Assembly: GCA_030425205.1 (NCBI GenBank)
Contig: JAUIAP010000014.1
Span: forward strand, 86,022-150,021
Direction: 5' to 3'
DNA length: 64,000 nt
Origin: Anaerolineae bacterium
GTDB lineage: Bacteria > Chloroflexota > Anaerolineae > Promineifilales > Promineifilaceae
Made by a program: the position numbers and the translations under genes. Each line of letters opens with the position of its first letter. The stretch's first letter is position 1. The notes below the pieces were generated by a model. The model had not been told where the DNA came from. It made no database searches and worked only from the letters and a program-made list of their open reading frames with translations. Shown here in pieces: positions 8,491 through 16,108 of this stretch.

Positions 8491-9209
8491 GTGCCAGCCT
8501 CCAATGCTAAGACACGCTGGACAACCTGCTGGACATTCTCGCGGGCTGTCGGTTGCGTTCCGCCGAGATGAATCCATTCGGTCGTCTCGACATAGCCAAT
8601 TTCTGCCCCCGCTTCCAGCGCATGTTGCAGGTTGGGCATCACGCGAAACTCGTCTACTTTGCGACTGGTCATCCCTTGCACAACGGCGGGCGACAACTTC
8701 CACAAGCCAATGTCATAGCGATCACTCGCCCCTTGCCATGCGACGGTGATGCGATCGTCGTTGAATGAGACGCGCACATTGGGATTCTCGTCTTCTGGAC
8801 CGGGCGCAATTGTCTGCACATTGGGCAAACGATGTTGGTGCACGGCCTCAAATAGCGTCGATGGCACATACAGATCGGCCAGCCAAACGATGATCGATTC
8901 GGCCGATGGGTAGGCTGCCTGTGCCGTATAGATGGCATGTCCCGTCCCCAACGCTTGCCCCTGCTCCACATAGTGGATCGGCAAACCAGCATAGTTATCG
9001 CCAAAGTAGCAGCGAATCTGTTCGCCATGATGTCCAACAACGAGAATCAGGCGATCACGGGCGAGGTCAACAGACCGACAATTTCTGAGATTGCGAATGG
9101 TGTATTCGAGAAAAGGTTGCAAGCCAATTGGGTACATACACTTTTGTAGATAGCTTCCCAATCGGCCGAAACGTGTCCCTTTCCCCGCAGCGAGGCAAAT
9201 ATAATCCAT
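8487..9209 (-). CDS. Sugar-phosphate nucleotidyltransferase (HddC-like)
   Basis: This encodes a 240-residue NTP-transferase. It opens with MDYICLAAGKGTRFG, the classic pyrophosphorylase signature in which the Lys/Arg bind the triphosphate. EQGQALGTGHAIYTA and IIVWLADLYVP follow at about residues 75-115 and form the nucleotide and metal site. I start at ATG 9209, just after an AAAGAAAGAA purine stretch; longer starts read through an intergenic repeat. It lies directly upstream of the GHMP kinase with ATGA coupling. This kinase-plus-nucleotidyltransferase order matches heptose-1-phosphate activation (HddC), but the nucleotide (GTP, CTP or UTP) cannot be read from sequence. Confidence 0.8.
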   Translation of the reverse strand: MDYICLAAGKGTRFGRLGSYLQKCMYPIGLQPFLEYTIRNLRNCRSVDLARDRLILVVGHHGEQIRCYFGDNYAGLPIHYVEQGQALGTGHAIYTAQAAYPSAESIIVWLADLYVPSTLFEAVHQHRLPNVQTIAPGPEDENPNVRVSFNDDRITVAWQGASDRYDIGLWKLSPAVVQGMTSRKVDEFRVMPNLQHALEAGAEIGYVETTEWIHLGGTQPTARENVQQVVQRVLALEAGT

Positions 9210-9246
9210 AATTTGATTCTTTCTTTCAGATTCTGTGGGGCTTCGT

Positions 9247-9298
9247 AGTACGTGGTGCGTGGTGCGTAATCCACGCAATACGCAATACGCAATACGTT
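9247..9298. repeat. Tandem GCGTATT / GCGTGGT-type intergenic repeat, copy 1
   Basis: Runs of ACGTGGTGCGTGGTGCGT followed by three tandem CGCAATA units lie just upstream of the nucleotidyltransferase start. The same 7-bp vocabulary recurs at 12238-12302 and 15253-15305. The halves are partly self-complementary, so the RNA could fold. Confidence 0.75.
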
Positions 9299-9475
9299 GC
9301 CAACCCCTCATTTTCCTAACAACCCCATAATTTCTTGACCAACTCATTCAAGTTTACCAGAGCCTCGTTTATGAGCCGAAAAGTGAACCTGTCAGCGTAG
9401 CCTCGACTCAACACCGCCTATGAAAACCACAGACGCCAACATATCGTTGCGACAATTTGGTACTATTCGGCCCCT

Positions 9476-9874
9476 ATGGCAAAAAAGAAAACGCACGCCG
9501 TCAATGTTAATAAACCCAACACATGGGTTAAATATCGCAAAGGACTCTGCCACTCCTGCATGGGCGGCTGTTGCAGTTTGCCCGTCGAAGCGCGGCTTTC
9601 CGATTTGGTGCGCATGGAGCTGGTTGATCCATTTGAGGCGGAGGTGCTGGCACCCAAGAAAATCGCCAAGCGTCTGCTGAAGGCGGGGGCTATTCAGCAT
9701 TTCAACTTCAAAGACAGTAAATTCACCCTCGCCCAACGTGCCAACAACGACTGCGTCTACCTCAATCCGCAGACGCGCTTGTGTACGATCTACGAAAAGC
9801 GTCCCGATATTTGCCGCAATCACCCGCGTATCGGGCCACGTCCCGGATTTTGTGCCTATCAAGAAAAATCATGA
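9476..9874 (+). CDS. YkgJ-family cysteine-cluster protein
   Basis: This encodes a 132-residue protein with the YkgJ/UPF0153 cysteine pattern: CHSCMGGCC near residue 25, then DCVYL near 90, LCTIYEKRPDICRNHP near 100-115, and a final FC. Members of this family are proposed zinc- or iron-cluster-binding proteins of unknown reaction. The ATG at 9476 follows a TACTAT box by nine bases with no Shine-Dalgarno sequence, so a leaderless transcript is possible. It is monocistronic; neighbours give no functional hint. Confidence 0.8.
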   Translation: MAKKKTHAVNVNKPNTWVKYRKGLCHSCMGGCCSLPVEARLSDLVRMELVDPFEAEVLAPKKIAKRLLKAGAIQHFNFKDSKFTLAQRANNDCVYLNPQTRLCTIYEKRPDICRNHPRIGPRPGFCAYQEKS

Positions 9875-9954
9875 GGGCCATCTTGCAAAGGCGATTTAGC
9901 GCATTCACAATTACACAATAGGTGTGTTTCAAATCAGTTGAAACGGTCATTCAC

Positions 9955-10013
9955 GCGCAGGCGGGAATCCATTCTTCTAATGCGGAAGTTTCAGGAAATC
10001 CAATTCCCGAAAC
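9955..10013. repeat. REP-like palindromes upstream of the FAD oxidoreductase
   Basis: A CACGCGCAGGCGGGAATCCA unit of the widespread CGTCATTCCCGCG type is followed at 9988-10013 by a 26-bp hairpin (a variant of the GTTTCGGGATTT / AAATCCCGAAAC family). The same two repeat types occur together at 33.3-33.7 kb, and the hairpin type again at 52.5-52.7 kb. Confidence 0.75.
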
Positions 10014-10102
10014 ACGCCCAACCGAGATGAAACCCACCGTTACATAGTCGACAACGGTCACAGAGTCGTTCATGTTGTCGATAGAAACAAATGGAGAAAA
10101 GT

Positions 10103-11731
10103 ATGAGCCGTGCGGGCATCAAATCATTTAAGCAACACAAAATTACCGAACAGTACGACGTGATCTGCATTGGGTCGGGCATTTCGTGTATGACAGCGGC
10201 AGCAATTCTGGCAAGGGAAGGGCAAAAAGTCCTTGTGCTGGAGCGACACTACACGGCAGGGGGCTACACGCACGTGTTTAAGCGCAAGGGGTACGAATGG
10301 GATGTTGGCATCCACTACATCGGCGGCGTGACCCATCCAAAAGCAATGCTTGCGACGATGTTTCATTACATCACCGATGGGCAGCTTGAGTGGGCGGACA
10401 TGGGTGAGGTGTATGATCGTGTGCGCTTTGGGGATGAGGCGTTTGATTTTTACAAAGGGCCAGAAAACTTTAGTGCCAAGCTGAAGGAGTATTTTCCAGA
10501 TTCGGCCGATCACAACGCCATCGACCAGTACCTCGACTTAATCAAACAGGTCAACAACGCGAGCAGCACCTATTTTGCCGAAAAAGCGTTGCCCTATTCA
10601 GTCTCAAAGATGATGGGCGACCAGATGCGCGCGCCGTTCCTGCGCTTTGCACAACAGACGACGCTTGAAGTGCTTGAGGAGCTGACCGACAACCGCAAAC
10701 TGATCGCCGTGCTGACCGCACAATTTGGTGACTATGGGTTGTCGCCCGCCAAGAGCAGCTTTGCGATGCACGCGATGTTGGTCAATCACTATCTACACGG
10801 TGGGGGCTTCCCTGTGGGCGGTTCGGCACGCATTGCCGAAACTATTGCAGACGTCATTGCAGATGCGGGTGGCTTGATTTTGACCAATGCAGCTGTGGAT
10901 GAAATTTTGGTTGAAGACAAGCACGCAGTCGGTGTGCGCCTAGTGGACGGCACAGAGCTGCGTGCCCCACTGATCATTAGTGGCGCAGGCGTCTTTAACA
11001 CCTACGAAAAAATGCTGCCGCCCGCACAGCGTCAAAAGTTCCAACTGGATGAACAGCTCGCAACGGTCACGCCGTCGGTCGCCCATCTCAACATGTATCT
11101 CGGCTTTGAGGAAAGCACGGCCGACCTCGACCTGCAAAAAGCCAACTACTGGATCTATCCTGAGGGGCAATACGATCACGATGCCAACGTGGCCGCCTTT
11201 CTCGACGATCCGACCGCCCCATTCCCGCTGGTCTACATCTCATTCCCATCCGCTAAAGACCCGCTCTGGCAGGAACGCTATCCGGGACGGGCGACCGTAG
11301 ACATCATTACGCTCGCGCCCTATGAGTGGTTTGCCCAATGGGAGGACACAAAGTGGAAACGGCGTGGCGATGATTATGAGGCGTTCAAAGCAGCGTTGAG
11401 CCAACGTCTGCTGGAAGTTCTCTTCCACTATGAACCACAACTGCGCGGCAAGGTGGCGCACTATGAACTGTCTACACCGCTCTCAACGCGCGATTTTGTA
11501 AACTACGCCAAAGGTGAGATTTACGGGCTGCACCATGACCCCAATCGCTTTGAGCAGACGTTTCTGCGCCCACAAACCCCGATCAAAAATCTTTACCTGA
11601 CGGGACAAGACATCGTGACCGCCGGGATTGGCGGCGCATTGATGTCAGGCGTGTTGACCGTTTCCGCCATCAAGCAGGAAGATTACTCGGGCAAGATACG
11701 CAGACAGGTGCTGGCTGAGATGGCGGCGTAA
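10103..11731 (+). CDS. FAD-dependent oxidoreductase, retinol saturase / phytoene desaturase-like
   Basis: This encodes a 542-residue flavoprotein. I start at ATG 10103 with GGAG eight bases upstream; an ATG at 10091 contains that site itself. The dinucleotide-binding fold is at residues 20-50 (ICIGSGISCMTAAAILA, then VLVLERHYTAGGYTH). WDVGIHYIGG follows at about 67, as in all-trans-retinol 13,14-reductase and CrtI-type carotenoid desaturases and isomerases. The C-terminal NLYLTGQDIVTAGIGGALMSG is the second FAD motif. It probably saturates or isomerises a polyene lipid. It appears to be transcribed alone; no other carotenoid genes are in the window, so the substrate is open. Confidence 0.8.
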   Translation: MSRAGIKSFKQHKITEQYDVICIGSGISCMTAAAILAREGQKVLVLERHYTAGGYTHVFKRKGYEWDVGIHYIGGVTHPKAMLATMFHYITDGQLEWADMGEVYDRVRFGDEAFDFYKGPENFSAKLKEYFPDSADHNAIDQYLDLIKQVNNASSTYFAEKALPYSVSKMMGDQMRAPFLRFAQQTTLEVLEELTDNRKLIAVLTAQFGDYGLSPAKSSFAMHAMLVNHYLHGGGFPVGGSARIAETIADVIADAGGLILTNAAVDEILVEDKHAVGVRLVDGTELRAPLIISGAGVFNTYEKMLPPAQRQKFQLDEQLATVTPSVAHLNMYLGFEESTADLDLQKANYWIYPEGQYDHDANVAAFLDDPTAPFPLVYISFPSAKDPLWQERYPGRATVDIITLAPYEWFAQWEDTKWKRRGDDYEAFKAALSQRLLEVLFHYEPQLRGKVAHYELSTPLSTRDFVNYAKGEIYGLHHDPNRFEQTFLRPQTPIKNLYLTGQDIVTAGIGGALMSGVLTVSAIKQEDYSGKIRRQVLAEMAA

Positions 11732-11763
11732 CGCTCAGAAAATGCGCTAAATTGTCCCAACCC

Positions 11764-11796
11764 TTTCACAATTCTGTCACATTTGACGCGCATAAT
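11764..11796 (+). promoter_or_regulatory. Candidate promoter with 11-bp direct repeat for an OmpR/PhoB-type regulator
   Basis: TTTCACA and TGTCACA occur 11 bases apart (11764 and 11775), followed by TTTGAC and a CATAAT box at 11791-11796, with no good -35. An activator-type direct repeat overlapping the -35 zone is the usual OmpR/PhoB arrangement. It lies upstream of the His-rich membrane protein and its two-component pair, so autoregulation is a reasonable inference. Confidence 0.5.
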
Positions 11797-11862
11797 CTCT
11801 GCAACAAACAAGTTGATGTGACCGACAGCACGGGCTGGGCGGCACATGCAGAGGTCATGACG

Positions 11863-12231
11863 ATGTTTTTTAGACGTAAGTTTTTCTTCTTCGCCTTTCT
11901 AGGGTTGCTGTTTCTCGGCATCGGTGGAATGCGGCAGCATTCGGCGTATGAGATGGGCTATCGACAAGGGTATGCGGCGGCAGAGCGGGTAGAGAATTCG
12001 GCCGAAAGCAGCGAAACACCCGCCCCACAAACCCACTACGCCCCACACCATCGCGGGCGCCATCACGGATTTGGCTTCTTCCATTTCGTATTGCTCTTCT
12101 TTGTCGCCAGCACATTTATGCGCTGCATGGACGGTAAAAGGCACGGCTGGCATCACCACAGACACGGTGGCGGCGAACCAAAAGAGAAGCAGCCAGAAGA
12201 TGTTGAACCTGATATTCGTGTTGAATCGTAA
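11863..12231 (+). CDS. Small His-rich membrane protein
   Basis: A product of about 122 residues starts at ATG 11863 with GAGG eight bases upstream; ATG 11857 is also possible. One N-terminal membrane segment (FFFFAFLGLLFLGIGG) precedes a YEMGYRQGYAAA helix. A second hydrophobic segment (FFHFVLLFFVASTFM) is flanked by His clusters (HYAPHHRGRHHGFG and HGWHHHRHGG). The tail is acidic. I do not recognise a named family. The following genes encode a response regulator and a histidine kinase with its own His-rich N-terminus. A metal-linked sensing accessory is an attractive inference, but no ligand is proven. Confidence 0.65.
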   Translation: MFFRRKFFFFAFLGLLFLGIGGMRQHSAYEMGYRQGYAAAERVENSAESSETPAPQTHYAPHHRGRHHGFGFFHFVLLFFVASTFMRCMDGKRHGWHHHRHGGGEPKEKQPEDVEPDIRVES

Positions 12232-12237
12232 ATAGAA

Positions 12238-12302
12238 GAGCGTATTGCGTATTGCGTGTTGCGTATTGTGCGCTGGACACGCAACATGCAAGACGTGTTG
12301 TC
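12238..12302. repeat. Tandem GCGTATT-type intergenic repeat, copy 2
   Basis: GCGTATT units alternate with GCGTGTT, followed by GGACACGCAACATGCAAGACGTG, which partly pairs back. It is the same family as 9247-9298 and 15253-15305. It starts seven bases after the stop of the His-rich membrane protein. Confidence 0.75.
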
Positions 12303-12342
12303 AAGCTCCAGCGAGACTTTGCCAAAATCCTAAGACTTCTCA

Positions 12343-12386
12343 GGGCAGTGTTGGTGGGGCGCAATTGCCTCACACCAACACTGCCC
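12343..12386 (+). promoter_or_regulatory. Perfect 14-bp hairpin before the response regulator
   Basis: GGGCAGTGTTGGTG (12343-12356) pairs perfectly with CACCAACACTGCCC (12373-12386) across a 16-base loop. It ends 13 bases before the response-regulator ATG. No U-tract follows, so it could be an attenuator, a protein-binding site or a dispersed palindrome rather than a classical terminator. Confidence 0.6.
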
Positions 12387-12399
12387 TTAAACTTGTTAC

Positions 12400-13088
12400 A
12401 TGAACGCCACCATTCTCGTCATTGAAGATGAACCGAAAATTGTCAAACTTGCCCGCGACTATCTCGAAAAGAGCGGCTACCATGTCTTGACGGCAAATGA
12501 TGGGTCGGTCGGGCTAATGATGGCACGGCAGGAACAGCCTGATCTCGTCGTTCTCGATCTCAATCTGCCCGGACTGGATGGGCTAGACGTCTGTCGGGAG
12601 TTGCGGCGCAAATCAGATGTGCCGATCATCATGTTGACGGCGCGCATTGAGGAGACAGATCGCCTGATCGGGCTGGAGCTGGGGGCGGACGACTACATCA
12701 CCAAACCATTTTCACCCCGCGAGCTGGTGGCACGCGTGCGTGCGCTGTTGCGGCGGGTGCAGGGCGGATTGCGCCAGCCCGGCGTGATCCGCATCCACGA
12801 TCTCGAAATTGACCTCGACGGCCATCAGGTCAACCGGGCGGGCGAGGCGATCCAGCTCTCACGCATGGAGTTCACGCTCTTGACGACGCTGGCGCAAAAT
12901 CCCGGCCAAACCTTCTCACGCGGACAACTGCTCAATAAGCTGCACGGCATTGCCAACGCGGGCTATGACCGCAGCATCGACGCGCATATCAAAAGTTGCG
13001 CCGCAAGCTAGAGCGCGACCCCGCCAACCCCGCCTATATCGCCACCGTCTATGGTGTGGGCTACCGTTTTCAGGACGAGGCTGCATGA
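12400..13088 (+). CDS. OmpR-family response regulator with apparent frameshift near the 3' end
   Basis: The receiver domain is complete: phospho-Asp D53 in LVVLDLNLPG, T80, K102 in YITKPF. An OmpR winged helix follows (LSRMEFTLLTTLAQNPGQTFSR). The straight reading stops at 13011, but the expected C-terminus (LRRKLERDP, then YIATVYGVGYRF) continues in the -1 frame from AAAA at 12991-12994 to the TGA at 13086-13088, whose ATGA overlaps the kinase start. One missing A would restore a normal protein of about 229 residues. A sequencing or assembly indel is most likely; a real inactivating mutation or slippage on AAAAG is possible. The truncated form lacks the wing beta-hairpin and should bind DNA poorly. 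Confidence 0.8.
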
Positions 13089-14158
13089 AAGAGTGGAAGC
13101 ACGAGCACCACGCGCCATGGCGCAAACATCGTCGCTGGTTTTTCTGGCGATTTGCCCTCGCGTTTTGGTTCTTGGTCTGGCTGTTTGTCGGCATCATGCA
13201 CATGGTCGCCCGCGCCATAACAAACTATACGGGGGGCGGGCGCGAGATGACATTTTTGGTGTTAATGGGGGGATGCGGCTTGGCGATTGCGCTGCCGCTG
13301 CTGATGGGCGTCGTCAGTTGGGCGTTGTCGCGGCGCGTGATTGACCCATTGGCGCAGGTCATGGCGGTGACGGATGCGGTCGCCGAAGGGGATTTGTCGG
13401 TGCGGGTCGAGACCCATGCACGGGGGCGTTTCGGCCGATTATCACAATCGGTCAACAACATGGTTGGCGAACTTGAGCGCACGGGGGAACAGCGGCGCAA
13501 GATGACGGCCGATATTGCCCACGAATTACGCACCCCCCTCCATATTATTCAGGGCAACTTAGAAGGGATTCTCGACGGTGTCTACGATCCAACCGCTGAA
13601 CATATTCAAAATACGCTCGATGAGACGACGCTGCTGGCACGACTGGTCGCCGATCTTGGCACGCTGTCACAAGCAGAGGCGGGGCAGTTATCGCTGCGCC
13701 GCGAAACGGTTGACGTTGCTGAACTGCTGACCGACATCGAGACAAGCTTTAGTGGACAGGCGGAGTTGGCCGGCGTTGCGCTGTCTGTCTCGCTCCCCGC
13801 GACACCGCTGACCATGACAGGAGACATCGATCGCCTCAATCAGGTGCTGACCAATTTGGTCGCCAATGGATTGCGCCACACGGGAGCGGGTGGCAGCATT
13901 CGTCTGATGGCGGCCGAGATCGATAATGGCGTGCGGTTGACGGTGGCAGATACGGGGGAGGGCATTGCGGCAGCGGATTTGCCGTTTATTTTCGGCCGAT
14001 TTTGGCGCGGCGACCACGCCCGCACCCACACAAATGGCACAGGGGGCGGTCTCGGACTCGCCATCGCACGTCAGCTCGTCTTGGCGCACGGCGGTGATAT
14101 TCAGGTTGCCAGCACGGTTGGGGTAGGCACAACGTTTACGATTGATCTGCCCCATTGA
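13085..14158 (+). CDS. HAMP-domain sensor histidine kinase
   Basis: This encodes a 357-residue kinase starting at ATG 13085, overlapping the restored stop of the response regulator. The cytoplasmic N-terminus is basic and His-rich (KEWKHEHHAPWRKHRRW). Two membrane segments (about 19-41 and 55-80) enclose a very short external loop of some 14 residues. A HAMP domain (80-132) precedes the H-box ADIAHELRTPL with phospho-His 146. The ATPase domain has N (VLTNLVANGLRHT), G1 (VADTGEGIA), F (FGRFWRG) and G2 (GTGGGLGLAIA) boxes. With almost no periplasmic domain it probably senses within the membrane or through a partner, perhaps the His-rich protein upstream. Confidence 0.9.
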   Translation: MKEWKHEHHAPWRKHRRWFFWRFALAFWFLVWLFVGIMHMVARAITNYTGGGREMTFLVLMGGCGLAIALPLLMGVVSWALSRRVIDPLAQVMAVTDAVAEGDLSVRVETHARGRFGRLSQSVNNMVGELERTGEQRRKMTADIAHELRTPLHIIQGNLEGILDGVYDPTAEHIQNTLDETTLLARLVADLGTLSQAEAGQLSLRRETVDVAELLTDIETSFSGQAELAGVALSVSLPATPLTMTGDIDRLNQVLTNLVANGLRHTGAGGSIRLMAAEIDNGVRLTVADTGEGIAAADLPFIFGRFWRGDHARTHTNGTGGGLGLAIARQLVLAHGGDIQVASTVGVGTTFTIDLPH

Positions 14159-14184
14159 CCGCGATAGATTGTTACAATCTCGCC

Positions 14185-15195
14185 ATGACACTGCCACTTG
14201 GAAAACTTCCCCCACAACTCTTGGCTCAAATGTTAACCGCTGCGCCCGTCAGCGATGCGCGCGTGTTGCTCAAGCCCGGCATCGGTCTTGATTGCGCCGT
14301 TGTTGACATGGGCGACCGCTATCTCGTCTTTAAATCTGATCCGATCACGTTTGCCACAGACGAAATCGGCTGGTATTTGGTGCAGATCAACAGCAACGAC
14401 ATTGCGACGACAGGCGGGGTGCCACGCTGGCTGATGGTGACAATGTTGTTGCCAGAGGGTCAAACGACGGCCAAACTGGTCGAGCAGATCAGCGACCAAC
14501 TGTATGCGGCGTGCCGTGAAAAAGGGATTTCGGTGATTGGCGGGCATACGGAGATCACGTATGGGATCGATCGACCGATTCTGAGCGCAACGATGATCGG
14601 AGAGGTCGCCAAGTCAGAGCTGATTACACCCGAGGGGGCAACGGCTGGCGACAAGATTCTGCTGACCAAGGGCATCCCGATTGAGGCAACGGCACTGCTG
14701 GCACGCGAGTTTCCAGAGCGGTTGGCGGGGGTGCTCAATTCGGCCGAACTGCGTCGCGCCCAAGACTATCTCTACACGCCCGGCATCAGCGTCTTGCGCG
14801 ACGCACAAATTGCCAGCGGCGCGGGCAACGTCACCGCCATGCACGATCCGACGGAAGGCGGGCTGGCTGGCGCACTGTGGGAACTTTGCGCGGCGAGCGG
14901 GCAAACCCTACACGTCAACCGCGCAGCCATCCCGATCCCCGACATTGCACAGCGCATCTGCCAAACCTTTGCACTCGACCCTCTCGCAACCATCGCGTCG
15001 GGCGCACTGCTGCTCACAGCCAGTTCAAGCGACGTAGCGGACATCTGCAACGCATTGGCGGCGGCTGACATTTTATGTGTCGAGATTGGCACGGTAGGTG
15101 CGGCGGGGGACGCCGTCTACTTGGATGGTGCACGGATGATTCGGCCGCAGCGCGATGAAATTACGCGAGTCTATGAAACAGCTGAGACACTTTAG
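14185..15195 (+). CDS. AIR synthase-family protein (HypE-like)
   Basis: This encodes a 336-residue protein with the PurM/HypE/ThiL/SelD fold: KPGIGLDCAVVDMGDRYLVF at the N-terminus, NSNDIATTGGVPRWLMVTMLLP for ATP and metal, VIGGHTEITYGID, and MHDPTEGGLAGALWEL in the C-terminal half. HypE proper ends in a PRxC motif whose Cys is thiocarbamoylated; this protein ends ETAETL, so it is not a functional HypE and no other hyp genes are present. It belongs to the HypE-like group of unknown reaction. ATG 14185 follows a TACAAT box by six bases, suggesting a leaderless start; a TTG at 14155 would overlap the kinase gene. Confidence 0.8.
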   Translation: MTLPLGKLPPQLLAQMLTAAPVSDARVLLKPGIGLDCAVVDMGDRYLVFKSDPITFATDEIGWYLVQINSNDIATTGGVPRWLMVTMLLPEGQTTAKLVEQISDQLYAACREKGISVIGGHTEITYGIDRPILSATMIGEVAKSELITPEGATAGDKILLTKGIPIEATALLAREFPERLAGVLNSAELRRAQDYLYTPGISVLRDAQIASGAGNVTAMHDPTEGGLAGALWELCAASGQTLHVNRAAIPIPDIAQRICQTFALDPLATIASGALLLTASSSDVADICNALAAADILCVEIGTVGAAGDAVYLDGARMIRPQRDEITRVYETAETL

Positions 15196-15252
15196 AAATG
15201 GGATTATGGATGTGTTGCGGGATTTAGAAATCGGTTGGTTTTCGCCACTCAG

Positions 15253-15305
15253 GCACGTGGTGCGTGGTGCGTGTCCAGAGTACGCACCACGCACCACGCA
15301 TCACA
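15253..15305. terminator. GTGGTGC-type tandem repeat forming a perfect 16-bp hairpin
   Basis: GTGGTGCGTGGTGCGT (15257-15272) pairs perfectly with ACGCACCACGCACCAC (15282-15297) across a nine-base loop. It lies between the convergent HypE-like and ECF-transporter genes. It can act as a bidirectional terminator and is copy 3 of the tandem-repeat family also seen at 9247 and 12238. Confidence 0.7.
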
Positions 15306-15307
15306 AC

Positions 15308-16108
15308 TCACATCCATAACACCAACGGATCACGCCCAAACCCATAGCGCAAATTCAAGAAAACCAGCCCCGCAACAGCGAGCAGCAAACAAACTGTCAG
15401 TAGATAGTCGCGTCGCTCAAATTCGATTTCATACAGCGTGCTGCGCGGGATGTCACGGCGGCCATAGCCACGCGATTCCAGCGACATCGCAAGCTGCCCG
15501 CTGGCGCGCAATGAGCTAATGATCATCGCAACAAACATCGGCATCATGACACGCACACGCTGCCACCCTTTCTGTTTTGCGACGTTCAGCCCACGTGCTT
15601 GTTGGGCTTCAGAAATTCGGCCGAACATGCCCTGAAACGTCGGGATATAGCGCAACGCCAACGCCAACACCATCCCCCACTCATGCGGCATCCCCAAGCG
15701 CACAAATCCGCGCACGATCTCCATTTGGGTCGTCGTGTAGAGCCATGCGAAGACGACCAGTGCCATCGTGATGATGCGCAACGCCAGCACGCACCCCTGT
15801 GCGAGCGCAATCGGCGTGATGCGAATCAGCCAAAATGAAAACCATGCAGCCCCTGCTGGATAAAAAATAATGCGCAACAATAACATGAGTGCGATGACGG
15901 GCAGCAGCGTTTTCCAGATGAAGCGGATGCGTGAGAGGGGAATATCGGCCGAAAAGTGCAGCCCGTGTACCAGCACCAACGCCGCCAACATCAGCCACAC
16001 GTTGCGGATCAATATCAGCACAAATATCATGCTGACCACAAATAACAGCTTGACGCGCGGATCGACGCGATGCAGCCAGCTATCCTGTGCGATGTAGAGA
16101 TTAACCAT
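15308..16108 (-). CDS. ecfT: ECF transporter transmembrane component (EcfT/CbiQ family)
   Basis: This encodes a 266-residue membrane protein with about five to six helices. The C-terminal cytoplasmic part has the two coupling-helix Ala-Arg-Gly-type motifs: EAQQARGLN and SLESRGYGRR, the hallmark of EcfT/CbiQ. The ATG at 16108 overlaps the TAA of the ATPase gene by one base; an upstream start would extend into that gene. It couples ATP hydrolysis by EcfA to the S component. It is the last gene of the S-A-T operon and ends at the hairpin at 15257-15297. Confidence 0.88.
   Translation of the reverse strand: MVNLYIAQDSWLHRVDPRVKLLFVVSMIFVLILIRNVWLMLAALVLVHGLHFSADIPLSRIRFIWKTLLPVIALMLLLRIIFYPAGAAWFSFWLIRITPIALAQGCVLALRIITMALVVFAWLYTTTQMEIVRGFVRLGMPHEWGMVLALALRYIPTFQGMFGRISEAQQARGLNVAKQKGWQRVRVMMPMFVAMIISSLRASGQLAMSLESRGYGRRDIPRSTLYEIEFERRDYLLTVCLLLAVAGLVFLNLRYGFGRDPLVLWM

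Noticed and set aside
9247..9298. Possible CRISPR array
   Set aside because: Units are about 7 bp with no unique spacers; tandem repeat only, and no cas genes are present.
12400..13011. A naturally short 203-residue response regulator
   Set aside because: The missing family-specific C-terminus is intact in the next frame up to the kinase start, so truncation is an indel.
14185..15195. SelD or functional HypE
   Set aside because: No Sec/Cys-containing N-terminal loop of SelD and no C-terminal PRxC of HypE.
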